The position numbers were made by a program, and so were the translations under genes. Source: Sequoia sempervirens (lineage: Eukaryota > Streptophyta > Pinopsida > Cupressales > Cupressaceae). From it: a stretch of 64,000 bases of DNA. Positions within the stretch are counted from its first letter, which is position 1, and every line of letters starts with the position of its first letter. The notes under the pieces are model-generated. The model was not told the DNA's origin, did no database searches, and saw only the letters and a list, made by a program, of their open reading frames with translations. This document shows positions 56,665 to 64,000 of the stretch, one piece after another. The stretch is taken from NCBI GenBank assembly GCA_007258455.2, contig VDFB02139423.1, forward strand, positions 163,880 through 227,879, in the 5' to 3' direction.

Positions 56665-59600
56665 TATTCACTCATACACAAAATGGAAAACCACAAAGAA
56701 ATTAGTTTCATGTTAAATTAATGTCTACCCGATATTTTTGTTAGGATTTATCCTTGTTAATCTCTAAGGCTAGTGATGAAATTTGGGAGCATTCTATCCT
56801 AATGGAGTTTGGAATACAAAGGAAATAAACTGTCACCTCTTAGATTGGTTTAATTACATAGTGAGTCTAGAATTAATTTTTCAATATAGTATTCAAACCT
56901 TGGTACTTTGTTTCACTATATTAATTAAGCATATATTACTAAAATTATTCAAAATTAATAATTATCCTTATCCCTTTACTAGCAATAATTACAAACTTGC
57001 TCTAAACATAATCAATGTTTGAGTGATACTAGAGATATTTGGGCAACATCATATCCTTTAAATCATCATACACTCAATAATGTCATTCTTAAACCTTTTA
57101 TTTCATTTGTCTTAAAATGCAATGCCAATACTCTTATATTAACAAGGTATACCCCTCTAAAATTCCTAACCTACCATGGATAGTCAACAAAAATAAAATA
57201 TAAATATCATAAGTTAAACTTCAAATCATCCTTCTTACATATTTAAAACTCAACCAATAATCTTCTACTTGGACATATTAAATAAAAATGCATACTTTAT
57301 GTCATTATCTTATAATTATTGTTAATAAGTATGATAAGAACCTTTGTCACAGTCTTTAAATTTTTTTCTTCAAGATAAATGCATCACCTAAGATATAGTG
57401 CATTATCCAATTATAAGGAGAAATCTTATCTTTTATAATAAATACTAAACACACATAGTATTTTCTAAGGCCATTGTAGATTTTCAAAGTCAATTTTAGA
57501 ACACTAACATAATTGAAAGAAATGCTCAAGAAAAAGTAGTTGTCAAACCTAATCTATGTCAAACTAAAGGATTTTCTTTTTTATGTTAATTCAACTATAA
57601 TATTTGAGGACAACCCTCATCTCTAAATTATGAAATTTCTTATAATAGTCTCCACACCTTAAACATTACACTTAAGTTAAAGCTAGTGCATATCAATAAT
57701 CTTCTTTAGCAATTTTAGAGTAGTTAAAGAAATATCAATAGTACTATATTCATAATCATCTTCATGGTACGTAATGACATTAACCTTTAATTAGAAACAT
57801 ATTTTTGTGTCTTAGTAGGCAACATAATCATATTCTTTGTCGATTCCACTAAGTGTAACCTTATGTAATACCTAAAATTCTAGATGGGTTTAATCAAAAA
57901 GGCAAGATAGCCTATAAGAAAGTTTGTAGTGTTTTTCCCATAGACACTAGGATAGGTTTAATCTCGAAAATATTTTGACTCCAAGAAAACCATCTGTATG
58001 CAAAATAAAATATATAATTAATAAATAAAAAACTAAGTACATTTTTCATTGTTCACTATGCTCCATGAAATCCATATTCCTGATTCGTCTTTCTCATCTA
58101 CCAAGGTAGTTGCAACTCTAATATCTAACAAAATTTCCCTCCTTTATACTTTAGTAGATGTCAATTTCTTCACCTAAATCTCCCATTTTATCTTATGCAC
58201 AGAGGATGTGCGCTACGTCTGGGGAATTTTCCTACCAATTTCATTTGCTTGAGATATTCTAAAGCCTTTCTCAACAAATTGATTATGCGAAGATCATGTG
58301 TATATCCTTCATCAAACCCTTTTCCTTCCAACCCTTCATCTCTTATTCCTATGTCAAGTTCCTTTGCATTTTCCTTTTGTGTTAATATCGTTCTTAGATT
58401 TTCTCTACATGTCATCCCCCCTTTAAATCAACTCTATCTATCACACGATGTTCCCAACGGTGCCCCAAATCTATCTCACCCAACTTTTAGATGCCCTCCT
58501 ACTCTATTCTCCTCCTATTAATCTTTGTTTCTCACACCCTCATGGTAGCATCTAACTTAGACTACCTAAAATCACGCCTTTATGGTGGGTCACAAGTCAT
58601 TCATCCTTCATGCACCATTATTTCCATGTTTTCTTATAAAAAAGATTTTAAATCCTTTTCAACTAATTCACTTCATTCATATCCAACAATCTATGCATTC
58701 CATGAAATCACATTTTCCCTCTCCATTCTCTTTTCCTCACACCAATATCTTCCTTTCCTATCCCACGTACTTTCTCTTCCCTTCTTTCATACTTTTTCCT
58801 AGAGGCAAAGGGGTCGCAGGGGTTTATAGACTCCTAGCACCATTTTCTTTTTTTCATGTGACTTGAAATTTTGGATGATCAAGGGACTGGAATTCCATAT
58901 CACTTTAATGGAATTGTAGGAACTATCTAGACACAACACCATCATGCCCATGTGTGATTGAATGCATTGATGGATGGTAATTTCGTGTTCCTTTTTGATC
59001 ATTTTTTCACGGTGTCCATGCTTCTCATTTAATTTGTCATTGACAACTTTTATTGTCTAATAACATTGTCTTAATTTTACTACTATCACACCCATACTCA
59101 TGCCATTACTCCCCCTATAACCATTTGATATTCTTTGACTTCATGGGATATGATAACAACATGGCAGTTTTTTGTAACTTAATTTCTATAAAATCAAGCA
59201 CATAAGTAATTGTTGACATTGCCTATCATTACCTTTGTCTTTCTTGCTAAAGTTGAGTATCTCTTGTAAGTTTGATATGTACGGAGATGAAACATGGATT
59301 AAAATGTGTCGTTACATGGAGTGGAATTGGGGGGTTTGATATTTCAAAAGCCTTGCACAAAGATTCTACAAATTTGCAGTAGTCTTTATTTTATGAAATA
59401 ATGCATTGAGTGTATGAATGCTTTTGGAGGAAAGGTTTTCTAATAGATGAAATTCCATTGATTTTAAATTTAAATTTTTAGAGGTTGAATTTGTGTGATA
59501 CAAGATTAATCTCACATTGTTGGATTTCCTAAATAAGAGAATAGTCGTGTTAATATGGAGCATAAATATTTGAACATAGTAGACAATAATAGACATAATA

Positions 59601-60946
59601 AATAGTAAATGTCTAAAAATATAGATAGATACAAATAAGACATGAAATATATAAAAGAATATATAAATAAAAAGAATTTAATTTTTCAAAAATACAACAT
59701 TTGTTGATATATAATTATACTTCCCTAAAATAATCCAAAACTAAATAAAATTAACTTTACTATACAAATTTCACAATTACATAATTAAATTAAAAAACTA
59801 GAACAGTGAAATTCTATGGCTAACCACACACTCCCCCAAGAAAATTTAAAATTCAAATTAGAATGCAATGACAATGTGTCTCACAACCTGTATTTAGGAA
59901 AAAAGCAAAAGAAAGCATACGGTAGGAAGTCATAACGGTAGGATACAATTCTCTTCAAATACATTGTCGTAGGAGGACTCTGCCATTCCTTTCATGTTCT
60001 CAATTTTTACAAATTCCTCTGCATTTCCTTTCTTTTCCATTTGCTGGTGATAACACCCAAGAGATTCATTTGCAGTAGCTTTTTGTAGAGTTGAGATCTT
60101 ATTTTGTTAAGATGGGTGTTGATGAAGGCAATCATTATATTGTGGAGGTCCTGTGCATAAATATTGATTCTCCTTCTTCTCCAAAGAACCCACTCGAAGA
60201 CATTGCAGATAGCAGGGGCAATATTCTTCTCCTCAATGATTGAGAGCATCAGATTAGAGATCTTCCAACTTTTTTGATTTTTTCTCTTCTCAAGGAATTT
60301 GTCTAACACTTCTTTTTTAACGCTCCCACTAAAGAGAATGCTCAAGCGTGGAAGTTAAATTAGGCCCTCTCAGATTGTGCTCTGAAGCCTCCTCCTATGG
60401 TCTTTCATGTCAATTTCATAGTAGAAAAATTTACAGCCCATTCTAGCCACCAATCACGACTCTAGCAAAGCTTCCAATTGGACTAAACAGTGGGCGAATG
60501 AGAATTGCACCCATCTTCAGAAGTTGCGCACAGGGAACAGGCTCTGGAAGGGTCATCGTGAAAACCCCCAAAGCCTACTGATGCGATGCTTACACTGCGT
60601 GATAACTTTCCTAGGGGAGGAGAAAACCATGTTACAATCCCCACTCCACACCTTTCTCTATATTCTCAGCAGTAGAAGACCTAGCTGTGAGAGCGTCAGC
60701 CGAGGGAAGCCCAAAGACGTCTGAAACCATCCCAACAGAGCACTCCACCTCTGTATTTTAGGGTGAGCCGAATCATCGTGATTTGCCAAAGATCTATTCA
60801 CATCTTTTCTTTTAATTCTCTCCCTTTTGTTTCCCACTAAATGTTTTTCCCTATCAAGCTCTATTTGAGCTAATCTTTCCCCAATTTCCAACCAGCGTTG
60901 GTTATTCTTTTTTCAGCATTGTTAGTAGTATAGTTCATATTTAGCC
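56665..60946. other. No gene recognised
   Basis: Several open frames of 60-110 codons occur (for example plus 58,195-58,802 and minus 60,007-60,345). The plus-strand ones are Ser/Phe/His/Pro-rich low complexity. The minus-strand ones at 58,188-58,415 and 60,007-60,345 are Lys/Glu-rich and could be old coding remnants, but no domain is recognisable. Confidence 0.45.
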
Positions 60947-60989
60947 TTGTACAATAGCAACTTCATAAGTGATTCCTGTTTCGTGGGAA

Positions 60990-61299
60990 ATTTTTGCAGA
61001 GAAGCTTGCCTGGCCTACGCAGAGGCTGCGAGAGATTTGTCATTTAGATTGCTAGTAGTAATAGCACGGAGCCTTGGCTTACCCAACAACCAACTGAATG
61101 AATATTTCAAAGATGATATAAGCCTTGCACGATTGAATTGTTACTAGGTATTGGTAGGCACAAGGATCTTGGTGGCCTCACCCTTCTTTACCAAGACCAG
61201 GTGGGTGGACTGGAGGTGAAGCGCAAGGAAAATGGTCAGTGGCTACCTGCTTAGCCCCTGCCTGAATCCTTTGTTGTCAATGTTGGAGACTGCATACAG
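60990..61299 (+). pseudogene. 2-oxoglutarate/Fe(II)-dependent dioxygenase exon, decayed
   Basis: The first frame gives REACLAYAEAARDLSFRLL, IARSLGLP and ISLARLNCY. After a deletion of about ten codons and a frame change the next frame gives GIGRHKDLGGLTLLYQDQ, VGGLEVKRKENGQWLPA, a TAG where Lys or similar is expected, then PLPESFVVNVGDCIQ, ending exactly at a GTAATT donor. This is the central exon of plant DOXC-type 2OG dioxygenases. The HxD iron ligands (His-Lys-Asp) are kept, but the Pro-Pro-Cys-rich segment before them is missing. A clear next exon with the second His and the RxS motif was not found downstream, nor was the N-terminal exon. These enzymes hydroxylate or desaturate hormones and specialised metabolites. 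The substrate cannot be told from this. Confidence 0.8.
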
Positions 61300-61866
61300 G
61301 TAATTGCTTTTTATATATTCTCTAACTATTCAGGAATTTAAACTGATTTGAATCCACTAGTGTAAACGCTTGGTGCATTATGACCATTTATATTTTATGT
61401 GAAGACTTGAACTCTACATTTAAACAGTTACAATGTACCGACTCTTTAAGCTCTTTCATTCTAACATAGCCATTTACCTAGTTGTAACATAAGCTAAATA
61501 GTTGGTAACGTTATTGAATGTGGGGTGATTAATATTTAATAGTAGAAGAATTTACAACCCATTTTTCCTAAGGCTTATTTTACATGGAATTTATGTGTAG
61601 TGGAAGAGAAGAAGTGAAATGTCTGATTCGCTTTCTTGGAAGACTGGCTGCTTTGATGGTTGTTCTAGAAAATATTCAAGCCTTGAGGTGTGTCATCAAC
61701 TTTTACCTTGTTTTCAAGATGTTCTTAGAATAAGATTTTATTTATTTCCTACGAATATGTCCAGCATAATGGTTTTATTGTTGATGATCTTGGTATACCA
61801 GTTATGTGTTTGAAACATAATTATCATGTTTCAAATTCTTATAATTAAAATTCATAGCAGAATATA
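61300..61866. other. No gene recognised downstream of dioxygenase exon
   Basis: The expected last dioxygenase exon was not found here. A 64-codon open frame at 61,619-61,813 does not match it. Confidence 0.45.
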
Positions 61867-62127
61867 CTAGACCTTTGATGATTGTTGAACACTTATGAGA
61901 GCTATACTTTCAAAGTACCTTATCCCTTGGTAAAATATGAACCCACTCCCTTTATCTTTAGCCTCCTTCCTTTTCTTATCAGTTGCTCTTCCATATTCTT
62001 TCAGTACTCTAGTTTTTTTTCTTCCAATCTCTTCCAACACCTCAATCTCATTTATAAATTTAATAATATTTGCGTTCAATTCTGTAAGTTTTCTATCTTT
62101 TGTTTGAAGTAATGACTTTTTATTCAA
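61867..62127 (-). pseudogene. Coiled-coil-like fragment, unknown
   Basis: A minus open frame of 86 codons rich in Lys, Glu, Leu and Ile (LLQTKDRKLTELNANIIKF, IEVLEEIGRKKTRVLKEYG) has heptad-like spacing. Together with 62,349-62,600 on the same strand it may be part of a decayed coiled-coil protein gene. No family is recognised. Confidence 0.3.
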
Positions 62128-62348
62128 TATGTCCTATTCTCTATAACAGTTCAAAAGTTTAATAATATGTTGTAACAGTTAGTTTTGTTGATCAAGTCAA
62201 AGGACTTCTTGTTTCACTGTTTTATTCTCCATAACCAGAGATATGAGTAACTGCCTCTCTCGTGTTGCTGAATCGAGTATATCACCAGTGGAAACTCAAT
62301 CGTCGTGACTAGCTTCCTCCATGCTTGCTGACATGTCTGATTTTATAT

Positions 62349-62600
62349 TCAATCAAGTCTATTATTATAGTTCTCTAATTTCAACTTCAGAGATTCAATT
62401 TCAATAGTCAGTTCTTCGAAAAAATTTCTTAAATGTGTTTGTTCATGGCTAATCAAATGCATTTGAGTTTGCAAGGCTCTTGAGAGACACGTTAGACACA
62501 ATATTTCATCTTCCACAGGGCTTAGTGTATAATTATAATCTCGTGGTTGTGCCTTCACATATTCACATTCACTACACAATTCTACATACTTTTGGCTCAA
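62349..62600 (-). pseudogene. Cysteine-containing coiled-coil-like fragment, unknown
   Basis: Minus frame with LCSECEYVK, ILCLTCLSRALQTQ, two His residues, and a helical end FFEELTIEIESLKLKLENY. The two CxxC pairs, more than twenty residues apart, could suggest a small zinc-binding unit followed by a coiled coil. Flanking minus-strand sequence to 63,200 contains further in-frame-like Lys/Glu-rich pieces broken by stops. The identity is unknown and chance cannot be excluded. Confidence 0.3.
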
Positions 62601-63506
62601 AAAAATTCCTTCATCATGCTCACTTTACAGTTTTACAATTTTGACTTCAATTTCTTTCTTGCAAGTATCCCACAAAACCCATCTTCATCCATTTTTTCCA
62701 TTAATGGATTGATTAAAATTATTTTCCAACAGTTTTTTCTCTACTTGTTTCATTGCATAAGACTCTACTACTGTGGGCCACAGTCTTTGTTTCATTAAGC
62801 TTTATCTACAACTTTACAACTGTTCCTTTCAAATTCGCCTCACAAGTATCATCCCAAAAGCAACCGTTTTCAGTCATTTATCTATGTAATTCCTTATTCC
62901 TATTATTCAACTCTTTCAACTGGTCTTCTAATTTTATTTTTTCGTGTCTTAGGTGAATGCATGCTTAGCTCATTTTGCAGCCCTGCAACTCTTGTTGGAA
63001 GTAATTCCAACTACCTGCCTTTACTCCTTTGTATACTCTTCACTCTCTTGTCATCATTATATTTTGTTTGTCCATTCAAGCATGCAAGATTTCAATCACC
63101 AGTTCAGATCCATGACAACCTCTCATTCTCTGTATTTAGACATGTCCAAATGAAAATTAATCGCAAAATCTTCATTCTCATATTTTCCCTCTCCATTTGA
63201 GGATGCTCATTTAATTGCAATTAATGTTTTATTTTACCTCCTCCTTTTTGGGCATATACGTAGGTTTAGGTAGTGTTCTGTGATAGAATGTACGAGAAAA
63301 GAGAGAGCAGAAGTTAATTATTCTGTTGCAACAGGTTTGCAGCCAGAGAACAAGCAACTCTATTTTGTTTTATTTTTCTAAGTGTATTGGAAGAGTAGCA
63401 ACTCTGTGTGTTTATGATCTGTGGATGTAATGAAGTAGGTATATTTAGAAATATATAAAATATAAATCATTTCTGGCTTATCCTCTGTTTTTATCTATGT
63501 ATTTTC

Positions 63507-63745
63507 TTTTGGATGCTTTAGACGGTATGACATGCAACAAAGCCAGGAAATTCCGCTTTTGGATGCTTTAGATCAATGGGCATCCAATCATGTCTTGAAA
63601 TTGACCGATCTGTGTCTTGTTTTTAGATACTTTAGGCAGTGTTGGCATCCAATCATGTCATTAAAATTGATGATTTGCTTTCTGTTTTTGGATGTCCATA
63701 GTATGGACATCCAATCATGTCTTGAAATTGACTTTAGACACTATA
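63507..63745. repeat. Four-copy 50-64-bp tandem repeat with palindrome
   Basis: TTTTGGATGC-like starts lie at 63,507, 63,557, 63,620 and 63,684. CATCCAATCATGTC recurs in three of the units. The last unit includes a perfect 11-bp-arm inverted repeat, GGATGTCCATA / TATGGACATCC, around one central base (63,690-63,712). Confidence 0.85.
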
Positions 63746-63894
63746 AGCTTCAAACTTGAAAATTAATGGTCTGTAGCCATTGTTGGTACGATAGATTTTT
63801 TTTTCTTTTCTATTTTTATTATATAAATTATAATTTTAGTTAAATTATATGTTATAAAATATAAATATAAATATATATATTTATTTATTTATTT

Positions 63895-64000
63895 ATTGGA
63901 GGGACGAGAGAGGGGGACAGAGAGGGGGACAAAGATAGAGGGAGTGGGAGAGGGGAGAGAGGGAGAGGGAGAGGGAGAGGGAGAGAGAGTGGGAGAGGGA
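63895..64000. repeat. GA-rich microsatellite (GGGAGA-type)
   Basis: A purine-only tract on the plus strand built of GGGAGA and GAGAGG units, running off the window edge. It is preceded by an (ATTT)n patch at about 63,876-63,896. Confidence 0.92.

Overview
The window looks like plant nuclear DNA from a large, repeat-rich genome, most likely a conifer or other gymnosperm. The evidence is the plant-type CCCTAAA telomere-like motifs, a plant mobile domain (PMD) protein, plant L1, Ty1/copia and CACTA-like elements, and a decayed plant 2-oxoglutarate dioxygenase. No intact protein-coding gene was found in 64 kb. The organism assignment is an inference from content, not a database result.

Left part (1-16,300). 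Positions 1-6198 are the 3' portion of a probable Ty3/gypsy-type LTR element, with a polypurine tract at 5153-5165 followed by a TG...CA LTR. It carries, antisense to its own LTR, a decayed PMD gene with an RGG/acidic and coiled-coil tail. Around 7923-9897 is an unrecognised multi-exon gene remnant with several small in-phase exons. An (AT)n tract at 10,320-10,419 adjoins a near full-length but dead L1-type LINE on the minus strand (about 10,430-16,260).

Centre (16,800-40,000). A TTAAGGGG-motif satellite block contains eight 96-bp monomers and, inside the block, three 100-bp telomere-like monomers. Next comes a minus-strand remnant of an RNase H-fold (DDE-like) transposase gene (18,786-22,049). 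A second copy of its 3' half lies at 35,741-36,718, cut by a 100-N assembly gap. Between them are two tandem foldback hairpins (23.5-23.9 kb), a small three-exon-like remnant (24.2-24.6 kb) and a seven-copy 359-bp satellite (26.4-29.0 kb).

Right part (40,000-64,000). A CACTA-like element lacking a visible transposase (44,223-49,793, AGA target duplication) is followed by a 4.3-kb Ty1/copia element with an AATCT target duplication, long LTRs, gag and only the tail of pol (51,026-55,323). A roughly 180-bp GC-richer module occurs four times (about 31.06, 45.75, 50.33 and 55.84 kb), often near a TE end. A 2OG-Fe(II) dioxygenase pseudogene exon lies at 60,990-61,299. The window ends in short tandem repeats and a GA-rich microsatellite.

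The layout is that of a transposon graveyard. In-frame stops in several dead ORFs are mostly TAG and TGA at CAG/CGA-like positions, as expected from deamination of methylated cytosine. The least described items are the antisense PMD gene, the paired hairpins, the duplicated DDE-like genes with a shared intron, and the four-copy dispersed module.
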